DNA of 64,000 bases, from NCBI RefSeq assembly GCF_036227405.1, contig NZ_CP109474.1:62001-126000 (forward strand). Reading direction: 5' to 3'. The notes beneath the pieces are model-generated. The model saw only the letters and a list, made by a program, of their open reading frames with translations. It had not been told where the DNA came from and searched no databases. The DNA comes from Streptomyces sp. NBC_01460. Lineage in GTDB: Bacteria > Actinomycetota > Actinomycetes > Streptomycetales > Streptomycetaceae. Positions 29,255 through 37,974 of the stretch are shown here, one piece after another. A program made the position numbers and the translations under genes. How positions within the stretch are numbered: the stretch's first letter is position 1; every line of letters starts with the position of its first letter.

Positions 29255-30798
29255 GTAGCGCCGAGAGCAGCCGCTTCGATGCGGCCGCCGCCGCTCAGCA
29301 GATGCTCGACTTCGAGGCTGCTGCCCCCGCGTGGGTCCCTCCCCAGCAGGTACAGGCGCCTGCCGTGACGGACACGCATGCTCTGCTGCCGCCCATGCTC
29401 ACCGACCGCGGCAACGCGAAGCTCTTCGCCCAGCTCTACAGCGACCAGTTCCGTCATGTCGAAGGCCTCGGCTGGTACTGCTGGGACCAGTTCCGGTGGA
29501 AGCGTGTGGGGGGCGAGAAGGCCGCTCTGTGGGCCGCCGGTGACATGGCCGAGCAGATGTCGCCCACGGATCCCCGAGGCATCTTCAGCGACCGTGAGAT
29601 CGCCCAGCACCGCCGCCGGACCATGTCGACGAGCGGGATGAAGGCGCTGCTCCACCAGGCGAAGGCCGCACCCGTGCTCAGCCTGGACCCCGATGTCCTC
29701 GACGGCGACGCCTACTCGCTGTGCACACCGGCGGGCGTCGTCGACCTGCGTAACGGCCGCCTGCACAAGCCTGATCCGTTGCGGGACCTGCACTCCCGTG
29801 CCACCAACGTGGCTCCGCAGGCCACACCGACCCCCCGCTGGCACGCCTTCCTGGACGACACCTTCGGTGCCGACACCAAGGGCCAGGAGATGATCGATTT
29901 CCTGCACCTGCTGCTCGGGTACTCCATCACCGGAGACGTCGGCGCGCAGGTCCTGCCCTTCCTCTGGGGCAAGGGCGCCAACGGGAAGTCGGTCCTGCTC
30001 GACGTCATGATCCAGGTCATGGGGGACTACGCGGACGCTGCTCCGCCCGGCTTCCTGATGGACAAGGGCAACTTCGCGGAGCACTCGACGGAGCTCACGG
30101 AGCTGCACGGCCGCCGCATCTTCGTGTGCAGCGAGCTCAAGCCCAACGACAAGTTCGACGAGGCCCGGGTCAAGCTCCTGACAGGCGGGGACAAGATCAA
30201 GGCCCGCCGCATGCGGCAGGACTACTTCAGCTTCACCCCGACGCACAAGCTCTGGCTGCTCGGCAACCACCAGCCCGAGGTCGGGACGGGAGGCCACGCG
30301 TTCTGGCGGCGCATCCGTCTCATCCCCTTCGAACGAGTCGTCGCCGCCGACCGGAAGATCGACAACCTTGCCGGTGAGCTCGTGGAGGAGGAAGGCCCGG
30401 GCATCCTGCACTGGCTGATCCAGGGCGCGATGCGCTACCTCACCAGCCGTGACCCGCTGACAGGCCCGTCCTCCGTACGTCTGGCCACCGCCGCGTACGA
30501 GACCACCGAGGACCACATCGGGCGGTTCCTCAGCGAAGCGTGCGCGCGGCAGGGCCCGGACACCGGAGACCTGCGCGTCGAGCAGGGGCTCCTCTACGCG
30601 ACCTACACCGCGTGGTGCAGCTCCGAGGGCATCAGGGCCGACACCGCGCGCGCCTTCGCCGGCCGTATCCGGCAGGAGATCGGGCTCGCGTCCCCCGCCG
30701 AGATGCTGAAGTCCAGCGGCAAGAAGTACTACCCGGCCCTGGCGCTGCTTCCGGACGACTTGGTCCGTCCTGACGGACCGGCAGGTAGACGCGTATGA
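29251..30798 (+). CDS. D5/P4-type primase-associated helicase
   Basis: 515 residues. An SF3 helicase of the phage/plasmid primase P4-D5 family, expected to open the origin and act with the upstream Prim-Pol. The D5_N region is at ~40-200 (GLGWYCWDQFRWKR, LDGDAYSLCTPAGVVDLRNG). Walker A is in PFLWGKGANGKSVLLDVM, Walker B-like RRIFVCSELKPND, and sensor 1/motif C HKLWLLGNHQPEV. FWRRIRLIPFERVV is the usual Arg-rich block and a small C-terminal DNA-binding domain follows. No separate Rep is seen nearby, so this pair is the replication module. Confidence 0.93.
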   Translation: MSSAESSRFDAAAAAQQMLDFEAAAPAWVPPQQVQAPAVTDTHALLPPMLTDRGNAKLFAQLYSDQFRHVEGLGWYCWDQFRWKRVGGEKAALWAAGDMAEQMSPTDPRGIFSDREIAQHRRRTMSTSGMKALLHQAKAAPVLSLDPDVLDGDAYSLCTPAGVVDLRNGRLHKPDPLRDLHSRATNVAPQATPTPRWHAFLDDTFGADTKGQEMIDFLHLLLGYSITGDVGAQVLPFLWGKGANGKSVLLDVMIQVMGDYADAAPPGFLMDKGNFAEHSTELTELHGRRIFVCSELKPNDKFDEARVKLLTGGDKIKARRMRQDYFSFTPTHKLWLLGNHQPEVGTGGHAFWRRIRLIPFERVVAADRKIDNLAGELVEEEGPGILHWLIQGAMRYLTSRDPLTGPSSVRLATAAYETTEDHIGRFLSEACARQGPDTGDLRVEQGLLYATYTAWCSSEGIRADTARAFAGRIRQEIGLASPAEMLKSSGKKYYPALALLPDDLVRPDGPAGRRV

Positions 30799-30931
30799 GA
30801 CACCAGGGCTTGATGTCCCCGATCAGGGAACCCTCTTACCATGGAGGTGTCCCGATTCCCCGCCCCGCATCGTCCACATCGAGCAGCTGTATTCCTCCGC
30901 ACCGCCACATCACCGACAAGGAGCTACGTCC

Positions 30932-31312
30932 ATGAGCTCGCTGCTGCAGGAAAGCCAGCTCACACACGAGGCGAACGTGGTGTGGCTGGAAGACCTCGAC
31001 GAACTCGACTACGTCCGCCAGGCGCTCGACAAGAGCGCCCGGCGTAGCGGCAAGCCCCGCTACGCCCGGGACGGACGGATGGTCGGCTACGCGGAGCTCG
31101 ACAGGGACGCCGAGGCCAATCCCGACAGCGGGCTCTTCCAGCGTCGTACGTTCTTCCTGCTGCCCCACGACAGGCCGAACGACCCCGAGGGCCTCTACAA
31201 GGAAGGCGCCCCGGGCGAGGCCGTCGATCCACGGACGATCGACCCGCGGCGGGTGGGGGAGAAGACCCCGCGTTCGCAGGGGAAGCACAGGAACGAAATA
31301 GTGCCCTCCTGA
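30932..31312 (+). CDS. DUF6009-like small protein
   Basis: 126 residues. An AAGGAGCT Shine-Dalgarno lies a few bases before the ATG. The sequence (MSSLLQESQLTHEANVVWL, LDYVRQALDKSARRSGKPRY, FFLLPHDRPNDPEGLYKEG) matches, from memory, a Streptomyces family often placed near plasmid replication genes and annotated DUF6009. Function unknown. Followed by a strong hairpin terminator. Confidence 0.7.
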   Translation: MSSLLQESQLTHEANVVWLEDLDELDYVRQALDKSARRSGKPRYARDGRMVGYAELDRDAEANPDSGLFQRRTFFLLPHDRPNDPEGLYKEGAPGEAVDPRTIDPRRVGEKTPRSQGKHRNEIVPS

Positions 31313-31412
31313 CAGTGCCCTTTGAGTAGGACTCCACCAACCGGAGAACCTCCGTTCCGCTGACCCTTGAGGGAACGCCCCTGGGGCTGGATCACCGTGG
31401 GTCGCCGGTAGT

Positions 31413-31464
31413 ACTGATCGGCCCTGGAACCGGCCGACTGCGCCTGGCTCCAGGGCCGATCAGT
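31413..31464. terminator. Strong bidirectional hairpin terminator
   Basis: A perfect 16-bp stem, ACTGATCGGCCCTGGA with TCCAGGGCCGATCAGT, and a 20-nt loop. It separates the convergent genes ending at 31312 (+) and 31486 (-). Confidence 0.85.
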
Positions 31465-31485
31465 GTCGGGCCCGATGGGGGATCG

Positions 31486-31782
31486 TCACCGTGACCGACG
31501 CAGCTCCCTGATTCCGGCGACGACACCCAGGCAGACGAACATCGTCGATCCGAAGGCGGCGCCACCCGACAGGACCGCGTCCGCGAGCCCTGAGCCGCTG
31601 TGCTGCTTGAGCATGATCACGAGCAGAGCGACGACGACGGAGAAGAGCACCATCACCAGCAGCCAGACCGCCCAGGTGTGGGACGCCGGGGCCGGTGCCG
31701 GGGACGGGGCGGTCGGGGAGGTCACTGAGGTTCCTTCGTCAGCAGAGGTCGGTGGATGTGGGAGGTGACGGGCGGAGGTCAT
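31486..31782 (-). CDS. Small two-span membrane protein
   Basis: 98 residues. A Pro/Ala/Thr-rich start, then two hydrophobic spans (TWAVWLLVMVLFSVVVALLV and a second near GGAAFGSTMFVCLGVVAGIR). Its ATG overlaps the stop of the methyltransferase gene by 4 bp, so the two are co-translated. Function unknown. Confidence 0.6.
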   Translation of the reverse strand: MTSARHLPHPPTSADEGTSVTSPTAPSPAPAPASHTWAVWLLVMVLFSVVVALLVIMLKQHSGSGLADAVLSGGAAFGSTMFVCLGVVAGIRELRRSR

Positions 31783-34163
31783 GAGCGCCTTCCGGCCTCC
31801 GGCCGAGCGGCCTGATCGAGATCGGAGAACATCCGGCGCTCCACCACGGCGGTGCGGGTGGCAGCGACCGCTTCGGCGAGACGGCTGTGGGCCATCGCCT
31901 GAGCGTCGAGCGCGTCGAGGACGGCGACGACGCGTTGTTGTTCCGTGTACGGAGGAAGCAGCACGGGCTGGTTGCCCAGTGCCGCGGCACTGATAGATGG
32001 CGCACCCGTCGCACTTGCCCGGTCCCGTACCCAGGCGACCGACTCGGGCCGCCCCAAGTAGGCCGCGAGATATCCCGGGTGGACGCGGTCTCGGTGCCTC
32101 TCGTCCACCCGCAGCCGGATCACATTGGTGCTCATCAACCAGTCGGCCCCCACATCCCGTACCAGAGCCGGCGGGCCCATGGCACCGGTTCGGACACAGA
32201 CGATGTCCCCGGGCCGCAGTCGGAAGCGGTCCAGACTGCGAGCAGCCCTCTCCGCGACTCGCCGGTCATCGGCCAGTTTCTCGATCCGGCCCTCGCGCAG
32301 GTTCTGGGGATAGACGAGCGGCACACCGCCCACGGTCGCCATGTGCTTCTTCAGCAGGCTGTAGGACGGCCCTGCCTGGATCCCTCCCGTAGTGGTCCTG
32401 GCCCCGCACAGGCTGGACAGCACCACGCGCTCCCACTCGACGGGGCCGTCCTGTCCTTCCTCGTGCTCCAGCCGCTCCAGAGCGACTCCCGCGGCCAGGT
32501 CCGCCTCCCGCACCTCTCGCTTCCGCTGCTCCAGCTCGTGCAGGACTTCTGCGTGGGCCGCCTCGGCGGCGCCCCGGCGGGGTTCGTGCGTGTCGATGTG
32601 GTCCATGGGGCTGAGCGACCAGTCCCGTTCCTGAACCGTCTGCCTGTCGACGACCGTGGTCGGTACGAGCAGACTCTGCCCCATGCCGTCCCGGTTGCCC
32701 CCTGCGTACCGATAGGCGTCGACCACGGCTTGGACGTCCTCGTCCCGGAGGGTGCGCTTTCCCCGGTTCGGGATTCCCACCTGGCGGGCGTCCAGGAACA
32801 GGATGTCGTCGCAGGCCTGCGACGGATGGACCAGGAACCACACCGACACCGGTACGGACGTGTGGGAGAACAAGCGGTCCGGGAGGGCGACGACAGCCTT
32901 CATCGCGCCGCGCTCCACCACAGCTCGGCGGATGGCCTTCTCCGCCTTGTTCGCCGAGTTGCCGGCCTTGTTGGGCATGATCACGGCAGCGGTGCCGCCT
33001 TCCTCCAGCGAGCTCAGCACGTGCTGCACATAGGCGAGGTTGTCGTTGCCCAGCGGCGGAGGCCCGTAAGGCCAGTTGCCCTCATTGCGTGGCTCCCCGG
33101 TGGAGTCGCTCATGTTGAACGGGGGGTTGCTGAGGACGAGGTCGAACCGCTTCCCGGAGAATGCCGTGGCCGTGTTCCAGGGGGACCGATCGGAGGAGAC
33201 GAACACACGGGGCCGAGCACCGCGAAGGGTCAGGTTCATGGTCGCCAGAGGGGCGGTGTCACGCCCGTGAGTGATTCCGCAGACCTCCATCCGGGGCGGA
33301 GCCACGCCTTGCTCGGCACACCAGGTGGTCGCGGCGGCGAGCAGCTCTCCGCCCCGGGTGTACGGGTCGTAGACGCTCAGGGGGACTTCACCCTCGGTGT
33401 TCTCCCCGGCGATACGGACCATGAGGTCCGCCACGGCGCGCGGGGTGAAGAACTCGCCACTGTCCAAGCCGGCCAGCAACTCGTACTCGTCGAGCATGAG
33501 GTCGAACGCCCTGTGCCCGAGTTCGCCGACCAGGTGCACCACGTGGCGCAGATCGTTGTACGAACGGGGCTCGAGGCGCGCGAGCGACTGACGCATCGCC
33601 GGACGCATGCCGTGGCGCCGTAGCTGTTCGTCCAGTCCCCCGGCGATGTGCTGGAGGAGAGCGGCGGCGCCGTCCGAACCCTCACCGGTACGGGACATCG
33701 TGACGACGTCGTCCCATTCGGGGCCCTTGAACCGCCGCAGGAAGTGCAACGAGGCAAGCAGGTTCACGTAGTCGACCCTGGAGCCGGCGCCTCGTACCCG
33801 TTCGCACAGCTGCCCCATGAGCGCACGCACGTGGTCCACGTCACGTGGATCGGGCCGCATGTCCGGCTCGACCGTCTCAGGCGCGTCGGAGACGGTCTGC
33901 GGCTTCCCGGCCAGGGCCGCGCGCGCTCGTGCACCGAACGTCGTGCCCTCCGAATCTCCTTGCAGCAGCCGCCCAGGCACCGGCCGCTCGTCCAGCCAGG
34001 CGAGTACGCCGGCCCGATGGAACAGATCCGACTCCCCGCCGCGCTGCGGGGGCGGGAAGCCGGGGGCCCTGCGCCACTGCGTGATGGTCGCCCGGGAGAC
34101 GCCCGCCAACGCGGCGATCTCCGCCTGTGAATGGAGCTGATCCGTGTGGTCAGCAATGGACAT
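31779..34163 (-). CDS. N6-adenine DNA methyltransferase fused to HTH and specificity domains
   Basis: 794 residues. The first ~60 are a MerR/excisionase-like helix-turn-helix (QAEIAALAGVSRATITQWRRA). Residues ~100-560 are a type I HsdM-like methyltransferase, with SGEFFTPRAVADLMV, VYDPYTRGGELL (SAM motif I variant) and DLVLSNPPFN around residue 345 (catalytic NPPF). Residues ~590-780 look like one HsdS target-recognition unit (RLRPGDIVCVRTG, LPPYTEQQRVVAVLDALDAQ). No HsdR is encoded nearby, so it is either an orphan methylase or part of a non-restriction defence or epigenetic system. The only coupled gene is the small membrane protein. 34164-34464 holds its promoter and no gene. Confidence 0.88.
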   Translation of the reverse strand: MSIADHTDQLHSQAEIAALAGVSRATITQWRRAPGFPPPQRGGESDLFHRAGVLAWLDERPVPGRLLQGDSEGTTFGARARAALAGKPQTVSDAPETVEPDMRPDPRDVDHVRALMGQLCERVRGAGSRVDYVNLLASLHFLRRFKGPEWDDVVTMSRTGEGSDGAAALLQHIAGGLDEQLRRHGMRPAMRQSLARLEPRSYNDLRHVVHLVGELGHRAFDLMLDEYELLAGLDSGEFFTPRAVADLMVRIAGENTEGEVPLSVYDPYTRGGELLAAATTWCAEQGVAPPRMEVCGITHGRDTAPLATMNLTLRGARPRVFVSSDRSPWNTATAFSGKRFDLVLSNPPFNMSDSTGEPRNEGNWPYGPPPLGNDNLAYVQHVLSSLEEGGTAAVIMPNKAGNSANKAEKAIRRAVVERGAMKAVVALPDRLFSHTSVPVSVWFLVHPSQACDDILFLDARQVGIPNRGKRTLRDEDVQAVVDAYRYAGGNRDGMGQSLLVPTTVVDRQTVQERDWSLSPMDHIDTHEPRRGAAEAAHAEVLHELEQRKREVREADLAAGVALERLEHEEGQDGPVEWERVVLSSLCGARTTTGGIQAGPSYSLLKKHMATVGGVPLVYPQNLREGRIEKLADDRRVAERAARSLDRFRLRPGDIVCVRTGAMGPPALVRDVGADWLMSTNVIRLRVDERHRDRVHPGYLAAYLGRPESVAWVRDRASATGAPSISAAALGNQPVLLPPYTEQQRVVAVLDALDAQAMAHSRLAEAVAATRTAVVERRMFSDLDQAARPEAGRRS

Positions 34164-34464
34164 GATCTGAACTCCCTCGTGGCCGCCGTTCGGCTGCCCT
34201 TCACCCCTGACAGTAGGGAGCGAGAACCAACACTGTCATGTGAGCACTAGCGGTGCGCACTTACCTACTTCGGCATCTCTGCTGCGTCCCCGGACTAGTA
34301 GAGACGCCGTGCACCATGCAGAAACGGCTCCCTAGCTGCTCGACTCAGTCTCGCAGTGATGAGTGGGATCTGAAGGGGGTTTCGGAATAGTGTCGTCGTT
34401 GGAGAGTTGACCTCCCTCGGATTTCCTTGCGGCTGGTCCGTGCGGACGGGCTCCCTGCCGCGCT

Positions 34465-35094
34465 GTGGGAGAGAACGACCCGTGGAGCTACGACGTCGGG
34501 GCCGGGAGCGATGATGGGGGCGTGGACTACAGCCTTGTGATCGCCGCCGCTCACGCTGCCGGCCCTTGCCCGCCCGGTGAGGAAGCCTCCTGGGGCCGCC
34601 GCGTCCAGACGCTCACCGTCGACCTGCACATGATCGCCAAGCAGGCGGCGCAGGACGTCGACCGCCTGGAGAGCGCCAAGACGTTCGTCGCCTTCCTGGA
34701 GAAGGTCGAGATCGAGGAGAGCAGCCGGCGCGGCCTGCTCACCCTGAGGCCGCCGTCCGGCGACGCGGAGACCATCCGCACCGAGCAGGAGGAGACCGAC
34801 CGCGGCCGCCAGCTGATCGAGCGGGCCCGGTCCCTGGTCGGGAGGTGGGTTCTGGTCTACCGGTACAACGAGGAGAAGGCGGGCAACAGGCAGCACAACG
34901 TGCGCATGCTCGCCCACCTCGTGGACCTCGGGAACGGCGCAATCTCCGTGAACATGGCGAAGAAGGTGCTCCTGGACGATGCCGGCGGCGTCGTGGCGCG
35001 CGCCCAGGAGGCGTGGGGGGCCGCGGGTCTCCCGGAGGCGGGCACGGTGAGCGTGGAGCAGCTACAGAAGGCGCGCGCCGGGCTTGCGGGTTGA
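34465..35094 (+). CDS. Hypothetical protein
   Basis: 209 residues from a GTG. The translated sequence has normal Streptomyces codon bias (TFVAFLEKVEIEESSRRGLL, RSLVGRWVLVYRYNEEKAG) and a helical, charged composition. No motif is recognised. The start is uncertain: a GTG at 34519 (VDYSLVIAAAHAAG) would remove a low-complexity Gly/Asp stretch and is a good alternative. It is transcribed divergently from the methyltransferase. Confidence 0.5.
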   Translation: MGENDPWSYDVGAGSDDGGVDYSLVIAAAHAAGPCPPGEEASWGRRVQTLTVDLHMIAKQAAQDVDRLESAKTFVAFLEKVEIEESSRRGLLTLRPPSGDAETIRTEQEETDRGRQLIERARSLVGRWVLVYRYNEEKAGNRQHNVRMLAHLVDLGNGAISVNMAKKVLLDDAGGVVARAQEAWGAAGLPEAGTVSVEQLQKARAGLAG

Positions 35095-35131
35095 GCTCTG
35101 AGCCGCGGCTGCTCGGTGAGCCTCGGCTGGA

Positions 35132-35326
35132 TCACGACGGTGGGATCGGGACGTGAAGCCCACCGCGGATGGCCTGTGATACCTGCTCAACGAATGAGAT
35201 CCGCTTGGCGTCCCGGCCGTTGAGCGGGACGACCACGACTGCAGGTGCGCCCTTGCTGCTCCAGAAGCTCCGGAGAGGCGCCGACCGGACGGAGATCGGA
35301 GAGTACCTGCGGCGGGAGCTGGAGGG
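35132..35326 (-). pseudogene. C-terminal gene fragment
   Basis: A 65-codon open stretch with no start near the front, ending ...APAVVVVPLNGRDAKRI, SFVEQVSQAIRGGLHVPIPPS, stop. It reads like the end of a small Streptomyces gene cut upstream by a TGA (35327-35329). Function not recognised. The remaining part to 35458 would include any leader of array 4. Confidence 0.35.
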
Positions 35327-35458
35327 TCACTTGGGTTCTCGGCTCTATGGGCCTGCGACCGGCAGCGATGCCTTGCCGGGTGCTGTTTGGTGGACAGCTG
35401 TCCCATTAAACTGCACAGAAACGCGTTCCCTCGCCGATGAACCTGCAGGTCACGCAGC

Positions 35459-35731
35459 CTGCTCCCCGCGCGCGCGGGGATGGTCCCCCGCTGCCGCCCA
35501 TGATCAGTACCGTCATGCCCTGCCCCCCGCGCACGCGGGGATGGTCCCGAGGCGATCCTCAACGCCAACGACGCCGTCGGCTGCTCCCCGCGCACAAGGG
35601 GATGGTCCCGTCCGCCGGTGACAGTTCGCCCCGAGCGGGGTCAGCTCCCCGTGCACGCGGGGATGCTCCCGCGACCGTGGCGTTGAAAGCGGTGACCAGC
35701 CACTGCTCTCCGCGCACGCGGGGATGGCCCC
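35459..35731 (+). CRISPR. CRISPR array 4 (type I-E), 5 repeats and 4 spacers
   Basis: 29-nt repeats start at 35459, 35520, 35581, 35642 and 35703, exactly 61 bp apart. Spacers of 32 nt are at 35488-35519, 35549-35580, 35610-35641 and 35671-35702. The repeats are closer to consensus than in array 3 (CTCCCCGCGCACGCGGGGAT-like), with point changes such as GCACAAGGGG in the third and CTCTCC in the last. It reads on the plus strand and lies 11 kb from the cas operon. The AT-richer stretch 35395-35458 is a possible leader. Confidence 0.93.
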
Positions 35732-35922
35732 TACGGATGGAGGTCGAATGTCCGGAGGTCGTGACCGAGCGGAACTCGGTCTCGTCCGTACGGCCCTCGC
35801 GGTACCAGGACTGGTAGACCTCCAACACGGCCGCTGTTGAACAGGCATCCGGCACTCTTGGAGGCAGTCATCGTCGGGCGCCGCGGGAGCGACGCTGACG
35901 CCTGACCGGCCTGAGCAGACGC

Positions 35923-35952
35923 GGGCCCGGCTTCCGCAGGGGAGCCGGGCCC
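35923..35952. terminator. Hairpin terminator
   Basis: GGGCCCGGCT and AGCCGGGCCC form a 10-bp stem (11 with the flanking C-G) with a 10-nt loop, followed on the plus strand by ATTTTC. It can stop transcription from array 4 and also ends the minus-strand gene at 35975. Confidence 0.75.
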
Positions 35953-35974
35953 GGGATTTTCTGGTGGGTTGGAT

Positions 35975-37364
35975 TCAGTTCACGGTGAAGAAGTAGTCGT
36001 AGGGCGCCAGCTGAAGGCCCGAGCGGGTCGTCGCGTACACCGTGAGGTCATGCCAGCCATCCGCGGCCGGGCTCCAGTCGACGCTCGCGGTGTGGTCGGC
36101 GCCCGCAGGGACCGTCACCTCCGGGTCACCGTTGTTGAAGCTGTACGTGAAGCTCACGACATCCTTCACCCTGGGTGTGAACGTGAAGGTGCCCGGAACG
36201 CCGATGCCACCGCCCGAACCGTTCTCCGGGTAGGTGACCGACGAGACACCGGGCGTGGTGTCGAAACTGATACCCCACCACGCTGCGTCGCTCACCCATC
36301 CGTTGCCACTCCTGCTGCTCACCTGGAGGTGCTCGTTGTAGAGGCCATCCAGCGCGAGCTCCACCGTCGCAGTGCCGTCCGGTCGTGCCGTGACGTCGAA
36401 GGTCCTGTCTTCCTGACCTCCGATGGTCTTGACGGAGTAGCTCACGACAGGGCTCTTCGCCTGCAGCTCGGGGTCGGGGCGCAACATGAACTCGGTAGGC
36501 TGACCGAACTCGGGTTCCGGGACCGCCGGTGAGATGGTGGGCGCCGTGGAATTGACTCGGAAGTCGTACCTGGCGATCCCCGACCCGTTGTAGGCGCGGT
36601 CCAGGCTGCGCACCCACAGCGTCATCGGACCGGAGCCGGTCGGCGGCACCAGACTGAGCGTGGTCGAGCCACCGAGCGTGTTGGCGCGCTTGAAGTACTT
36701 TGTATCGGCGTACGGGTCGACGGGCTGCGGAATGCCGTGGTCACCAATACTCGTACCGATGACCGGCAGGCTCTGCTGCCAGGAGAACTCGAAGCCCTCG
36801 ACATCGTCGACGCCGTTCGCGCCGAGCGTGAACTCGACCGGCTCGCCGCCCTCGTTCCATGTCTCGGGTGTGTAGTTCGACGAGGTGATGGAGGGGGCAT
36901 TCGCAGGTTTGCTGTTGTCGACGGTGACATAGCAGGGTGCTGACCAGTCCGAGACCGCGTCCCCTGCCACCGTCCGCGCCTGCCATGCGTAGCTCTGCCC
37001 ATCGACGAACGCGCTTGCCGGAAGGGTGGCGGGAGCCTCGAATCCGGGGGTGGCGTAGTCGCGGGTGACCGTGGTGATCTTCGAGGGATCGGCTACCGGC
37101 CAGACCTGGTACCGCACGCTGACGCGGGCGCCTCCCGTGGCCTCTGTGACTCCGGGGACGCCTTCCACCAGCAGACCTTCGCGGGCCCCCCGGTACGAAG
37201 GCTGCTGTGCGTCCGTCGCGCAGTGCCTGTACTCGTTGAACAGATAAGTCGGTGGGGTGAGCGTCCCGTCGACCGCGTTCGCCGGGGTTGCGGCGCCGGC
37301 CAGCGCCATGGCAACAGCTCCCAGAGAGGCGAGAACTGCACGCGGTCTCGCGCCGAAGGACATG
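35975..37364 (-). CDS. Secreted protein with Ig/fibronectin-like repeats
   Basis: 462 residues from the ATG at 37364, chosen because GGGAGGA lies about 10 nt upstream and a clear signal peptide follows (AVLASLGAVAMALAGAATPANA, cleavage after ANA). The frame is open further 5' but without coding character. The mature part is rich in Thr, Ser, Gly, Pro and aromatic residues, and shows beta-sandwich repeat features (SYAWQARTVAG, MTLWVRSLDRAYNGSG, DLTVYATTRSG). No catalytic motif or LPxTG anchor is seen. A cell-surface or extracellular protein of unknown role. Confidence 0.75.
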
Positions 37365-37974
37365 GTCAAGTGATTCCTCCCGTTGATCGCACGCAGGGTG
37401 CCCCGATGGGCACGTCTGTGCGAGCGGCGAGCGCATCGTATCTGTGTGTCATCGCCTGGCGCGCAGGATTTGATCAGTCGAGCGATGGTGGCCCTGCCCG
37501 GCGAACCGGGACGTTCTCGAGCGGCTCCACGGGCCATCCCGCCTCCACGGCGGGCACTTGAACGCGACCATGCCGCCTGTATGCACGCCCCGCTCCAGCG
37601 CCCGGTCCAACTCCCCGCGGAACATGCCCAGCTGACGCCCACGGGCCGCGCCGACGCCCAGGGGCGGTGAGGCGCCGTTGGCGACTGCAGCTGAAAATCA
37701 GATGAAACCGGCTCGCGGTGCTGTCTACCGACTGGCCCCGTCAAGCACCTGGCGGATCCGACCGGGCAGGCGCTCACCGACGTCAGGGCCATCAGTGCCG
37801 TATCAGGCAACGTTTGCCTTGTCGTGATGGACGACCTGCTGCGCGCGAGGCAACGCGGTGCAGTTGAGGATCGTCGAAACGGCTAGAGGGAAGGCGCGTT
37901 GTCGACGATGGGCTAGCTCAGCGACCGAAGTATGGTGCCGCTGGTTTGTCAGTGGGCGGCCGTACGCTCAGGCC
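37365..37974. other. Intergenic region with a possible gene fragment
   Basis: Divergent promoters for the secreted protein (-) and TPR-like protein (+). A short plus-strand stretch (37740-37886) reads VKHLADPTGQALTDVRAISA, then VCLVVMDDLLRARQRG and a stop, with coding-like codon bias but no start. It may be the end of a lost gene. Nothing else is supported. Confidence 0.35.

Noticed and set aside
31887..33623. A 578-codon plus-strand frame opposite the methyltransferase
   Set aside because: The minus strand carries clear methyltransferase motifs; this frame is His/Val/Gln-rich shadow sequence.
35169..35817. Open frames running through CRISPR array 4
   Set aside because: They are produced by the repeats (recurring RARGD/HAGMVP peptides) and not by a gene.
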